A stretch of DNA of 64,000 nucleotides from contig NZ_CP062260.1 of the NCBI RefSeq assembly GCF_014863545.1, positions 992,001-1,056,000 on the forward strand, given 5' to 3'. Origin of the DNA: Paenibacillus sp. JNUCC32. Its GTDB lineage: Bacteria > Bacillota > Bacilli > Paenibacillales > Paenibacillaceae. The position numbers were made by a program, and so were the translations under genes. Under the pieces are notes generated by a model. It saw only the letters and a program-made list of their open reading frames with translations, searched no databases and had not been told where the DNA came from. Below, in pieces: positions 43,648 through 57,698 of the stretch. The first letter of the stretch is position 1. Each line of letters begins with the position of its first letter.

Positions 43648-43695
43648 GCCCCGGTTATATCGAATGGACATTTTTTGAAGGAGGTGAATTTTCAA

Positions 43696-43968
43696 ATGGC
43701 AGTACGTATTCGTCTGAAACGCATGGGTGCTCACAAGGCTCCTTTCTACCGCGTGGTGGTTTCTGATTCCCGTTCCCCACGTGACGGCCGTTTTATCGAG
43801 GAAATCGGTTATTACAATCCGGTTGCTCAACCGGCTGAAGTTAAGATCGATGAAGAGAAAGCACTGAACTGGCTTCAAAATGGTGCGCAAGCATCTGACA
43901 CGGTTCGCAACTTGCTTAGCAAAGCGGGCGTAATGAAGAAGTTTCATGAGCTGAAGCATCAGAAATAA
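43696..43968 (+). CDS. rpsP: 30S ribosomal protein S16
   Basis: 90 residues, [42 protein letters not shown]..., the canonical S16 start. AAGGAGGTGAA lies 9-10 nt before the ATG at 43696. Part of the ffh-rpsP-khpA-rimM-trmD operon. Confidence 0.98.
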   Translation: MAVRIRLKRMGAHKAPFYRVVVSDSRSPRDGRFIEEIGYYNPVAQPAEVKIDEEKALNWLQNGAQASDTVRNLLSKAGVMKKFHELKHQK

Positions 43969-43989
43969 GACTGATCGCGAGGGTTATCT

Positions 43990-44220
43990 ATGGAAGAATT
44001 AGTTCGCGTTATTGCTAAGGCTTTAGTGGATCATCCAGAAGATGTGACTGTGAAAACCGTTGAGAAGGAGCACTTGATTGTATATGAACTGTACGTGCAT
44101 CCTGACGATGTCGGGAAGGTCATAGGCAAACAAGGGCGTATCGCCAAATCATTGCGTACAGTCGTTACATCGGCGGCAGTTAAAATGGATAAACGGGTGA
44201 CCGTTGATATCATTTCTTAA
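43990..44220 (+). CDS. khpA: KH-domain RNA-binding protein KhpA (YlqC)
   Basis: 76 residues, one KH domain with the GxxG loop in VIGKQGRIAKSLRTVV. KhpA partners with KhpB and influences cell wall synthesis and small RNAs. Starts 21 bp after rpsP. Confidence 0.95.
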   Translation: MEELVRVIAKALVDHPEDVTVKTVEKEHLIVYELYVHPDDVGKVIGKQGRIAKSLRTVVTSAAVKMDKRVTVDIIS

Positions 44221-44224
44221 AATA

Positions 44225-44266
44225 TACGAAAGGGGGTTAGGATGCATGTCCTAGCCCTTTTTCGTA
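44225..44266. terminator. hairpin terminator between khpA and rimM
   Basis: TACGAAAGGGGGTTAGGA pairs with TCCTAGCCCTTTTTCGTA (one G-U, small offset) over a 6-nt loop. The T-run suggests partial termination inside the operon. Confidence 0.7.
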
Positions 44267-44332
44267 CATGCTGAAGAAATCAGCCGGTCATACCAGCTTA
44301 GAACGTTCATTAAGTGATGCAGGAGGAAGACC

Positions 44333-44854
44333 ATGTCTGAAAAGTTGTATACCGTAGGCAAAATCGTGAACACGCACGGCATTCGCGGCGAAGTTAAGGT
44401 CATGCCGCATACGGATTTTGCCGACCAGCGTTTTGCCGCGAAGAGCAAGCTGTATATCGTTCCCGACAAAGGGAATAAGATTGAAGTAACGGTCGAAACA
44501 TCCCGCTTTCATAAAAACATGTATGTCCTGAAATTCAAGGAGCTTCATGGGATTAACGAGGCTGAAAAATATAAGGGCTCGCTGCTGAAAATCACCGAGG
44601 ATCTTCAGGAGGAGCTTCCGGAGAACGAGTACTATTTCCACGAGATCATTGGTTGCAAGGTGATGACGGATGAGGAACCGGCTGAGGAGCTTGGCACGAT
44701 TTCCGAGATTTTGACGCCGGGCGCCAATGACGTATGGGTTGTCAAAACGCCTAAGGGAAAAGAAATTCTACTCCCGGCCATACCGGATGTCGTACTGGAT
44801 GTCGACAAGGAATCGAAGCTTGTCCGCGTGCATCTTATGGAAGGGTTGTTATAG
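44333..44854 (+). CDS. rimM: ribosome maturation factor RimM
   Basis: 173 residues: MSEKLYTVGKIVNTHGIRGEVKV (N-terminal barrel) and ...DVWVVKTPKGKEILLPAIPDVVLDVD (PRC-barrel). It binds S19 during 30S head assembly. GCAGGAGGAAGACC precedes the ATG. Adjacent to trmD as in most bacteria. Confidence 0.96.
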   Translation: MSEKLYTVGKIVNTHGIRGEVKVMPHTDFADQRFAAKSKLYIVPDKGNKIEVTVETSRFHKNMYVLKFKELHGINEAEKYKGSLLKITEDLQEELPENEYYFHEIIGCKVMTDEEPAEELGTISEILTPGANDVWVVKTPKGKEILLPAIPDVVLDVDKESKLVRVHLMEGLL

Positions 44855-44857
44855 TCC

Positions 44858-45676
44858 ATGCGGATTGATGTGTTGACGCTGTTTCCCGAAATGTTTGATG
44901 GCGTGTTCCATTCAAGTATTCTGGGTAAAGCGGCCGAGAAAGAAATCGTGAACCTGAATGCCATCAACTTCCGCCAGTATGCCGGGAACAAGCATGGGCA
45001 GGTCGACGATACGCCATATGGCGGGGGTGGCGGAATGGTGTTAAAACCGGACCCGATTTTTGCTGCGGTAGAGGACATCCTCGCTTCGGATCCGAATGAG
45101 ATTTCGAATCATGGGGAGGGAGCTCATCCTGCAGGAGAGATTTCGGCGGATATCACCGGCCCAGCCAAGCCTCCGCGAGTCATTCTGATGTGCCCGCAAG
45201 GAGAGACTTTTACGCAGAAGAAGGCGGAAGAGCTGTCTCAAGAAGAGCATCTGGTGTTTATATGCGGGCATTACGAAGGTTACGATGAACGAATCCGCGA
45301 GTTTCTCGTGACGGATGAGTTATCCATCGGAGATTACGTGCTTACCGGCGGAGAGCTGCCGGCCATGGTGGTCATCGATTCCGTCGTCCGATTGCTGCCG
45401 GGTGTACTTGGGAATGAAACCTCGGCGGTGACGGATTCATTCAGTACGGGCCTGCTGGAATACCCGCACTATACACGTCCGGCGGAGTTCCGCGGCTGGA
45501 AAGTGCCGGATATTTTGCTAAGCGGTCATCATGCGAATATCGATGTATGGCGCCGTGAACAAGCGCTTAAACGAACATGGGAAAGACGCCCTGAATTATT
45601 GGAGGGACTGGAGCTTTCGAAACAGGATACGGCGTATCTTGAGAAATTACGTGCCCAAAGCGGCAAGGCAAAATGA
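44858..45676 (+). CDS. trmD: tRNA (guanine37-N1)-methyltransferase TrmD
   Basis: 272 residues. It methylates G37 of tRNAs using SAM bound in a knot: ...[12 protein letters not shown], ...[19 protein letters not shown] are the signature blocks. Residues about 82-107 (...[29 protein letters not shown]) form an acidic/Gly-rich insertion not seen in the 240-250 residue family average. In most Bacillota rplS follows directly; here 6.5 kb lie between. Confidence 0.96.
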   Translation: MRIDVLTLFPEMFDGVFHSSILGKAAEKEIVNLNAINFRQYAGNKHGQVDDTPYGGGGGMVLKPDPIFAAVEDILASDPNEISNHGEGAHPAGEISADITGPAKPPRVILMCPQGETFTQKKAEELSQEEHLVFICGHYEGYDERIREFLVTDELSIGDYVLTGGELPAMVVIDSVVRLLPGVLGNETSAVTDSFSTGLLEYPHYTRPAEFRGWKVPDILLSGHHANIDVWRREQALKRTWERRPELLEGLELSKQDTAYLEKLRAQSGKAK

Positions 45677-45696
45677 AACGAATAACTTGGATGACG

Positions 45697-45737
45697 AAAA
45701 GAGAGGGCTTCTCGTAAATGGGCCTTCTCTTTTTTTT
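45697..45737 (+). terminator. rho-independent terminator after trmD
   Basis: AAAAGAGAGGGC pairs with GGCCTTCTCTTTT (one G-U), with a run of eight T. This closes the trmD transcript ahead of the collagen gene. Confidence 0.8.
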
Positions 45738-45838
45738 GTTGCGGCTCAACTGTAAGATTTCGAACCTATTGTTCGCCCAGTGAATAATCTGCAGATATGG
45801 GTGTTTGCTGAGTCGTAGAGAAGCAGAACGAGGAGTGA

Positions 45839-51691
<5,853 letters not shown>

Positions 51692-51804
51692 CCCAGTATT
51701 GTATACTTCAGTGTCAATTTTTTTAATATGGTTGATGCATCGTCTCCTTCGGTGGGTAATATGTATCTGGAGAAACACTTGAGATTACTGGGAGGCATCA
51801 TGTC

Positions 51805-51948
51805 ATGACAGAACATCGACAACAACAGGAAGCAAAAATAGAAGAAACAAACCAAACTGAAGTTCAATTCCAAACGGTAGACGACATCCTTGAATACTAT
51901 GGCAAACGCCACAAAGGCTTGCATGACTCGAAAGAAAGCGTAAATTAA
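51805..51948 (+). CDS. small hydrophilic protein between collagen gene and rplS
   Basis: 47 residues: MTEHRQQQEAKIEETNQTEVQFQTVDDILEYYGKRHKGLHDSKESVN. Gln/Glu-rich N-terminal half and an amphipathic C-terminal helix. GGGAGG lies 9 nt before the ATG and a strong terminator follows, so it is very likely translated. No family recognised. It begins 113 bp after the collagen stop and may share its transcript. Confidence 0.6.
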   Translation: MTEHRQQQEAKIEETNQTEVQFQTVDDILEYYGKRHKGLHDSKESVN

Positions 51949-51957
51949 GTTCAGCCT

Positions 51958-51998
51958 AACCGCTTCCGGCATGATCTTCATGCTGGAAGTGGTTTTTT
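51958..51998 (+). terminator. strong rho-independent terminator
   Basis: AACCGCTTCC-GCATGA pairs with TCATGC-GGAAGTGGTT with one mismatch near the middle over a 3-nt loop, followed by six T. It insulates the collagen unit from rplS. Confidence 0.9.
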
Positions 51999-52052
51999 AA
52001 AGACCAGTGAGCGTTGAGCGGGTTTATAGATGAGGGTGTAAAGATAAAATAC

Positions 52053-52081
52053 TTGATTCAGTCAGCAAAATATGTTATTAT
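52053..52081 (+). promoter_or_regulatory. promoter of rplS
   Basis: TTGATT (52053-52058), a 17-bp spacer and TATTAT (52076-52081). Transcription would start near 52088. Confidence 0.65.
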
Positions 52082-52087
52082 TTCTTT

Positions 52088-52182
52088 TGTTGTGAATACG
52101 GTGGTCCGCTGCGGATAATGAAGGAAATACATAGAGTTTCCGGAAGATGCAAGAACACCTGTGTGAGAGGAGGGAGTCCTAG
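52088..52182 (+). promoter_or_regulatory. rplS leader, possible L19 autoregulatory RNA
   Basis: A roughly 95-nt untranslated leader contains a short GGTGGTCCGCTGCGGAT hairpin region and ends with AGAGGAGGGAG. Bacillota rplS genes commonly carry an L19 leader RNA at this place. The match is by position and partial structure only. Confidence 0.4.
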
Positions 52183-52527
52183 ATGAATATCGTTCAAGCG
52201 ATTACTCAAGAACAACTTCGTAAAGATATTCCGAGCTTTCGTCCTGGTGATACTTTAAAAGTACACGTTAAGGTTATCGAGGGAACTCGTGAGCGTATCC
52301 AGTTGTTTGAAGGTGTAGTAATTAAACGTCGCGGTGGCGGAATCAGTGAGACTTTTACCGTTCGTAAAATTTCTTACGGTGTTGGTGTGGAAAGAACTTT
52401 CCCAATCAACTCGCCTAAAATCGATAAAATCGAAGTGGCTCGCCGTGGTAAAGTGCGTCGTGCGAAGCTTTATTATCTTCGTGAACTGCGCGGTAAAGCA
52501 GCGAGAATTAAAGAAATTCGTCGTTAA
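52183..52527 (+). CDS. rplS: 50S ribosomal protein L19
   Basis: 114 residues, [34 protein letters not shown]...[27 protein letters not shown]..., the full L19 family sequence, at the 30S-50S bridge. Its usual upstream partner trmD is 6.5 kb away, so it relies on its own promoter. Confidence 0.98.
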   Translation: MNIVQAITQEQLRKDIPSFRPGDTLKVHVKVIEGTRERIQLFEGVVIKRRGGGISETFTVRKISYGVGVERTFPINSPKIDKIEVARRGKVRRAKLYYLRELRGKAARIKEIRR

Positions 52528-52539
52528 TTACAAGGCGGT

Positions 52540-52575
52540 AAAAGGGGCTTGTGCGTGTATACAAGCCCCTTTTGT
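52540..52575 (+). terminator. terminator between rplS and lepB
   Basis: AAAAGGGGCTTGT (52540-52552) pairs with ACAAGCCCCTTTT (52561-52573) over an 8-nt loop. Confidence 0.85.
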
Positions 52576-52629
52576 ATATCCAAAAATCGTTATCATGCGA
52601 AAGCGATCTATAGGGAAGGACGGTGGATT

Positions 52630-53244
52630 ATGGAGAAAGATCAACACCAGGAGGCCATTGAAACCAACGTGGGAAAACCGGCCAAAAAGGCTAAGAACGA
52701 GCTTGTAGAATGGCTGAAGGCTCTTCTCATTGCGCTGGTTCTCGTCGTTCTCATTCGCTGGCTTCTCTTTAAACCGTTTATTGTGCAGGGACCATCGATG
52801 GAACCTAACTTTGTTTCGAATCAGAAGCTGATCGTCAACGAGATTTTATATGATATCCGCAAACCCGAGCGTGGCGAAGTTATCGTGTTCCATGTTCCTG
52901 ACGAGGGCAGGGATTTCATTAAACGCGTGATCGCGGTTGCCGGTGATACGGTTAAAGTGGAAGGCGATAAAGTGCTTGTCAACGGGGAACCTGTGAATGA
53001 AACCTACATACAGGAAGCAATTGATCAAGCCCATGCTGAAAATCGATTATACAATAACACGGATTTTCCGAACTCGTTTGTTCAGGACGGCGTTGTCCCT
53101 GAGGGCCATGTGTTCGTGATGGGGGATAACCGCTCCAACAGTACCGACTCCCGAATGATAGGATATGTTCCTTTGGGGGATATTATCGGTCGAGCAGACT
53201 TGATTTTCTGGCCGATTAAAGACATAGGGCTCATCAACCATTAG
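52630..53244 (+). CDS. lepB: type I signal peptidase
   Basis: 204 residues from the ATG at 52630. One N-terminal TM anchor (about 28-48), the catalytic Ser56 in QGPSMEPN, Lys98 in DFIKRVIAV, and the box E sequence GHVFVMGDNRSNSTDSR. It cleaves signal peptides on the outer membrane face. A longer frame from 52549 overlaps the terminator and is unlikely. Follows rplS as in other Bacillales. Confidence 0.95.
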   Translation: MEKDQHQEAIETNVGKPAKKAKNELVEWLKALLIALVLVVLIRWLLFKPFIVQGPSMEPNFVSNQKLIVNEILYDIRKPERGEVIVFHVPDEGRDFIKRVIAVAGDTVKVEGDKVLVNGEPVNETYIQEAIDQAHAENRLYNNTDFPNSFVQDGVVPEGHVFVMGDNRSNSTDSRMIGYVPLGDIIGRADLIFWPIKDIGLINH

Positions 53245-53305
53245 CCAGCCGCATGGCGCTATAGAAACGATGAAAGTTTGCAGAGCAAAGTAGAGGTGAC
53301 GACGT

Positions 53306-54172
53306 TTGACAATACAATGGTTTCCTGGACATATGACCAAAGCGCGCCGTCAAATTCAGGAGAAGCTGAAGCTGATCGATGCCGTTATAGAACTGATCGA
53401 TGCGAGGCTTCCGCTCTCAAGCCGAAATCCGATGATCGACGAGATTTTGCAGGGCAAGCCGCGGCTCGTTATTATGAATAAAGCCGATTTGGCCGATCCT
53501 GAGGTTACAAGACAATGGCAGGCCTATTTTAAAGAAAACGGACTGACGGCTTTTCCCGTCGATGCATCCACGGGGACAGGCGTTAAGGATATTCCGAACC
53601 AGATTAAGCTGCTGCTGAAAGAGAAGATCGACAAACAAATCGCCAAGGGCATGAACCCGCGAGCGATGCGGGTGTTGATTGTAGGCATACCGAATGTTGG
53701 CAAATCCACGCTGATTAACCGGCTTGCCGGTCGTAACATCGCGGAGACGGGAGACCGTCCGGGCGTCACGAAAGGACAGCAGTGGATCAAGGTTGCCGGG
53801 GGGGAGATGGAATTGCTGGATACCCCCGGTATTCTGTGGCCGAAGTTCGAGGATCAGAATGTAGGATACCGCTTAGCGGTAACCGGTGCCATCAAAGAGG
53901 AAATATTGAACGTAGAGGATATTGCCTTTTTTGCGATCAAATATTTCGCCAACTATTACTGGGAAACGATGAGCGAGCGCTTTGACCTGAAGGAGCGCCC
54001 GACGGATCTGGACAACCCGGATGAAATCGTCGCGGTCATGGAGGCGATCGGAAGAAAACGCGGCTGTATCGTAAGCGGCGGAAGAGTCGATCTGGAAAAA
54101 GCCTCAAGCCTATTCCTGCGTGAGCTTCGCGCAGGGAAGCTTGGGCGGTATTCCATGGAATCGCCTTATTGA
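53306..54172 (+). CDS. rbgA: ribosome biogenesis GTPase RbgA (YlqF)
   Basis: 288 residues from TTG (AGAGGTGACGACG upstream): [17 protein letters not shown]. Circularly permuted GTPase: G4 NKADL (about 53-57) precedes G1 [14 protein letters not shown] (about 128-141) and G3 DTPG. It is needed for late 50S assembly. The C-terminal ANTAR-like helical domain ends at the terminator. Confidence 0.96.
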   Translation: MTIQWFPGHMTKARRQIQEKLKLIDAVIELIDARLPLSSRNPMIDEILQGKPRLVIMNKADLADPEVTRQWQAYFKENGLTAFPVDASTGTGVKDIPNQIKLLLKEKIDKQIAKGMNPRAMRVLIVGIPNVGKSTLINRLAGRNIAETGDRPGVTKGQQWIKVAGGEMELLDTPGILWPKFEDQNVGYRLAVTGAIKEEILNVEDIAFFAIKYFANYYWETMSERFDLKERPTDLDNPDEIVAVMEAIGRKRGCIVSGGRVDLEKASSLFLRELRAGKLGRYSMESPY

Positions 54173-54217
54173 TTCGTTTAAGGGAGAATGCACTGCCTCC
54201 CCAACCCCATTAAACCG

Positions 54218-54262
54218 AAAGAACCGTTCTGCCGAATGCGGGCAGAACGGTTCTTTTTTTCT
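54218..54262 (+). terminator. strong terminator after rbgA
   Basis: AAAGAACCGTTCTGCC (54218-54233) pairs perfectly with GGCAGAACGGTTCTTT (54241-54256) over a 7-nt loop, followed by T-rich sequence. Confidence 0.92.
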
Positions 54263-54276
54263 TAAAAAGGATAAAA

Positions 54277-55317
54277 CTAGTCTGTTTTTTCGGTAGATGC
54301 CCTGAAGATCGGCTTGGTTTGGATATGGGTGACTTGATAGGGCAGCGCCGGTTCCTTCACCCGGGACAACAGCATATTAGCCGCAGCAATTCCCATTTCA
54401 TCGCTATAAATATGTACCGTTGATAAATGGGGTTCAACGATGCGCGATTCAGGCGCATTATCAAAGCCGCATACGGCAATGTCGCCGGGGATGGCGATAT
54501 GGCTATTCTTCAAGGCTTTCATCACATTGACCGCAATAAAATCATTGGCGCATACAAAAGCGGACGGCAACTGTTTCATCTGTTTCAGCCGCTTCTCCAT
54601 CCAGTCGGACTCGGAGAAAAACTCGCGGTCCGGGTTTAGGACACACTGTTCCGGATCCAGCCGGACCCCCATCTCGGTCAAAGCCCGATTAAATCCCACC
54701 CAGCGTTCGTTAAAACTCTTGCAATGCCGGATGTCCCCGATGAATCCCAAAGATGCGTTGCCCTGCTCGATGAGCTGCTTGGTCATATGACAGGTGCTGT
54801 GTTCATTCTCCATCAGAAGCAAATCCGCCTGCAAGTCCGGGTAGAACATGTCAGCGGCACAATCGATAAATACGGTAGGCAGGCCCAGGCTTGTGAGCTC
54901 CTTGCTGTAGTCCATATCAAATAACTCGATACATATGATGCCATCCACTTTGGAGGATTCAAAATTGTTAGGCAGCGTCCGAGAGCTTCGATCGATGTCA
55001 CGGACAATATGAATGGACAGGTTATATCCTTCCGCGCTGATTCGTTTCTCAAGCCCGCTGATTAATCGCGAGCCAAAATGGGAGGTGCTTGGGAGATTCG
55101 CCGTCAGAAGAGCGATGTTTCCCGGGTTTTTGGTCAGCAGATTGTCCGTCTCCATGAAAGCAAACTGTTTGTATTTCAGTTCAATCGCTTTTCGGATAAC
55201 CTTGCTGCGCGTCTCGTCCGGAATACTTTCGCTTCCGTTCAGAGCCTTGGATGCCGTGTTTCTGGAGATCCCCAGTGCATCGGCAATATCTTGAATTGTG
55301 ACTTTTTCTTTCGTCAT
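54277..55317 (-). CDS. LacI family regulator of the sucrose/fructan locus
   Basis: 346 residues with an N-terminal LacI HTH (VTIQDIADALGISRNTASKALNGSESIPDETRSKV) and a sugar-sensor domain (...GDIAVCGFDNAPESRIVEPHLSTVHIYSDEMG). GAGGTGAAA precedes the ATG. It is divergent from the ABC transporter operon, so it most likely represses it in the absence of sucrose or fructo-oligosaccharide (inference). Confidence 0.9.
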   Translation of the reverse strand: MTKEKVTIQDIADALGISRNTASKALNGSESIPDETRSKVIRKAIELKYKQFAFMETDNLLTKNPGNIALLTANLPSTSHFGSRLISGLEKRISAEGYNLSIHIVRDIDRSSRTLPNNFESSKVDGIICIELFDMDYSKELTSLGLPTVFIDCAADMFYPDLQADLLLMENEHSTCHMTKQLIEQGNASLGFIGDIRHCKSFNERWVGFNRALTEMGVRLDPEQCVLNPDREFFSESDWMEKRLKQMKQLPSAFVCANDFIAVNVMKALKNSHIAIPGDIAVCGFDNAPESRIVEPHLSTVHIYSDEMGIAAANMLLSRVKEPALPYQVTHIQTKPIFRASTEKTD

Positions 55318-55435
55318 GTATCTGATTTCACCTCAAATGATCAAGTTCATGCGAAGGTCCGCTGTTTCTTCCAGTCGCTTATGACCTCTGAATATCTTAA
55401 ATCAAATGTATAATAGATTAGCCCAAATAGCAACC

Positions 55436-55695
55436 TTGACTTTACAAATGCACAATATATTTAACATTTAAACAGAAGAGGTTTTGTCATTTTCCTGGTT
55501 GCCATTTATTTATATTGGCTGAAACATCATCTAACAAGGAAAAAAATAATAAATCCTTCCAACTTTATAAGGAAAAGAGCTTCTGTTGCTCATTTCTATG
55601 AATGGAAGAGGAAATAAATGAACAAATAATGTTGTCAATTGCACAAATTAAATTTTACAAATACTATTGACTGATGTTACATCATTTGATAAATT
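55436..55695 (+). promoter_or_regulatory. promoter region of the fructan-uptake operon
   Basis: Two candidate sigma-A promoters lie in the 466-bp divergent gap: TTGACT (55436-55441)/TATTTA (55458-55463) with a 16-bp spacer, and TTGACT (55667-55672)/TAAATT (55690-55695) with 17 bp. A near-palindrome TTGTCAATTGCACAA (55632-55646) just upstream of the second is a possible LacI operator. The remainder of the gap is AT-rich with no gene seen. Confidence 0.5.
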
Positions 55696-55783
55696 GTAAA
55701 AGCGACAATCAACATAAGTGAAAAATGAAAGCCTTTTCTGTAAGCAATATGTAAACTTCTCTAGAAAGAACGGGGGAACAGGT

Positions 55784-56749
55784 TTGAGACATTCAGTGGA
55801 ACCAGCCAATCAGGGGGCAGGGGTAATCAGGGGACGGAGCTCCGCAGGTCGAACGCTCGCTTTCATCAAGAAAAACTATTTTCTGTACATACTGCTGGCC
55901 CCGGCGCTTATATTGACCCTTATTTTCAAGTACGTTCCGATGTACGGTGCCGTTATCGCATTTAAGGATTTCAGCCCGATTAAAGGAATCCTCGGGAGCG
56001 AGTGGGTCGGGCTCAAGCATTTTGAAAAATTTATCGCCTCGCCAAATTTTGACGTCATTTTTATGAATACGCTTAAATTGAGTTTTTTTGGTCTTATCTT
56101 TAGCTTTCCGGTGCCGATCCTGCTTGCGCTCATGTTAAACCAGGTTCGCAAAGCGGCAGTCAAGAAAAATATTCAATTGTTCCTGTACGCGCCCAATTTC
56201 ATCTCGGTGGTCGTCATTGTCGGGATGCTGTTTATCTTCTTGTCCCCGACGGGGCCGATTAATCAATTGGTCATTTGGATGACGGGAAGTCCGCTGATGT
56301 TTATGTCGCAGCCGGAATACTTCAGGTGGATTTATATTCTATCAGATATATGGCAGGGTGCCGGATGGGCCTCCATCATCTATGTAGCTGCTCTTGCGAA
56401 TGTGGACCCCGAGCTGCATAACGCGGCCAGCCTGGACGGAGCTAACCTTCTCCAGCGCATCCGACATATCGATCTGCCTACGATTAGGCCGATTATGGCG
56501 ATCGTCTTCATACTGGCGGCGGGTGGCATTATGTCCATAGGCTTTGAAAAGGCGTATCTGATGCAAACCTCGATGAATCTTCCTACTTCGGAGATTATCG
56601 CTACCTATGTATACAAGGTCGGCTTACAGTCAGGCGATTATGCGTACTCGGCAGCCGTTGGTTTATTCAACTCCGTCATCAATGTCATTTTGCTCGTAAC
56701 GGTGAACTTTATTGTCAGAAAACTCAATGAAGGCGAAGGCCTCTACTAG
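55784..56749 (+). CDS. ABC transporter permease (LplB-like)
   Basis: 321 residues from the TTG at 55784 with GGGGGAA upstream; an in-frame GTG at 55718 lacks a site and would add 22 residues. Six TM helices, and the EAA loop ...ALANVDPELHNAASLDGANLLQRIRHIDLPTIRPI contacts the ATPase. Paired with the next gene and a lipoprotein. No ATPase gene is present, as is common for sugar importers using a shared MsmX-like ATPase. Confidence 0.9.
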   Translation: MRHSVEPANQGAGVIRGRSSAGRTLAFIKKNYFLYILLAPALILTLIFKYVPMYGAVIAFKDFSPIKGILGSEWVGLKHFEKFIASPNFDVIFMNTLKLSFFGLIFSFPVPILLALMLNQVRKAAVKKNIQLFLYAPNFISVVVIVGMLFIFLSPTGPINQLVIWMTGSPLMFMSQPEYFRWIYILSDIWQGAGWASIIYVAALANVDPELHNAASLDGANLLQRIRHIDLPTIRPIMAIVFILAAGGIMSIGFEKAYLMQTSMNLPTSEIIATYVYKVGLQSGDYAYSAAVGLFNSVINVILLVTVNFIVRKLNEGEGLY

Positions 56750-56765
56750 GAAAGGAGTCATACTC

Positions 56766-57647
56766 ATGGCCGTCAAACATTCTCGCTTCGACCGCTTTCT
56801 GTTGTCATTAAACGCGATCTTTTTAACGCTTGCCGTACTGGTCGTTGTCGTTCCCTTGGTTTACATTGTGGTGGCCTCTTTCATGGATCCCACCGTGCTG
56901 CTGAATCAAGGACTATCTTTTAAAATCTCCGATTGGAGCCTGGAAGGATATCAGATGATTCTGTCCAATCCCGCGATGCTCCGCGGATTTGGCAATGCCG
57001 TTTTGTATTCGACGGCATTTGCGCTTCTCACGGTAACGGTTTCGGTCTGTGCGGGATACGCGCTTTCGGAGAACCGGCTGGCCGGACGCCATTTTTTCAT
57101 GACGTTGTTCATTATCACCATTTTTTTCGGAGGCGGACTGATCCCTACGTATTTGCTTGTAAGGGAGCTTGGCATGCTCAATACGGTATGGGCCGTGATC
57201 ATCCCCGGCGCGGTGAATGTGTGGAACATCATTTTGTCACGAACCTTCTTCAAAGGAGTGCCGAATGAATTGAAAGAGGCAGCCAATGTGGATGGGGCTT
57301 CCGATATGAAAATCTTTGTCCGGATCGTACTGCCGCTATCCAAACCCATTATCTTTGTGCTCGCGCTGTATGCCTTCGTGGGCCAGTGGAACGCATTCTT
57401 CGATGCCATGATCTATCTGGACGATCCCAAGCTGCACCCGCTGCAGCTCGTTCTACGATCGATTCTCATTCAAAACCAGGCTGCGCCGGGCATGATCAGC
57501 GACCAGCTTGCGATGGCGGAACTGAAACGGCTCTCGGAAATGATTAAATATTCGGCGATCGTGATCTCCAGCCTTCCGCTATTGATTATGTATCCGTTCT
57601 TCCAAAAGTACTTCGAGAAAGGTGTTATGGTAGGCTCTCTCAAATAG
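56766..57647 (+). CDS. ABC transporter permease (YtcP-like)
   Basis: 293 residues from the ATG at 56766 (AAAGGAG upstream; 18 extra in-frame residues would overlap the previous gene). Six TM helices and EAA motif ...NELKEAANVDGASDMKIFVRIVLPLSKPI. Forms the heterodimeric channel with the preceding permease for sugar import. Confidence 0.92.
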   Translation: MAVKHSRFDRFLLSLNAIFLTLAVLVVVVPLVYIVVASFMDPTVLLNQGLSFKISDWSLEGYQMILSNPAMLRGFGNAVLYSTAFALLTVTVSVCAGYALSENRLAGRHFFMTLFIITIFFGGGLIPTYLLVRELGMLNTVWAVIIPGAVNVWNIILSRTFFKGVPNELKEAANVDGASDMKIFVRIVLPLSKPIIFVLALYAFVGQWNAFFDAMIYLDDPKLHPLQLVLRSILIQNQAAPGMISDQLAMAELKRLSEMIKYSAIVISSLPLLIMYPFFQKYFEKGVMVGSLK

Positions 57648-57698
57648 CGGGCCGCTTCAACATAGTTATCCAAATACAGGATTCGGGAGGTCATTGAT

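Noticed and set aside
55700..55720. Possible catabolite response element near TGTAAAAGCGACAATCA
   Set aside because: The central CG is not at the right spacing and the symmetry is poor.
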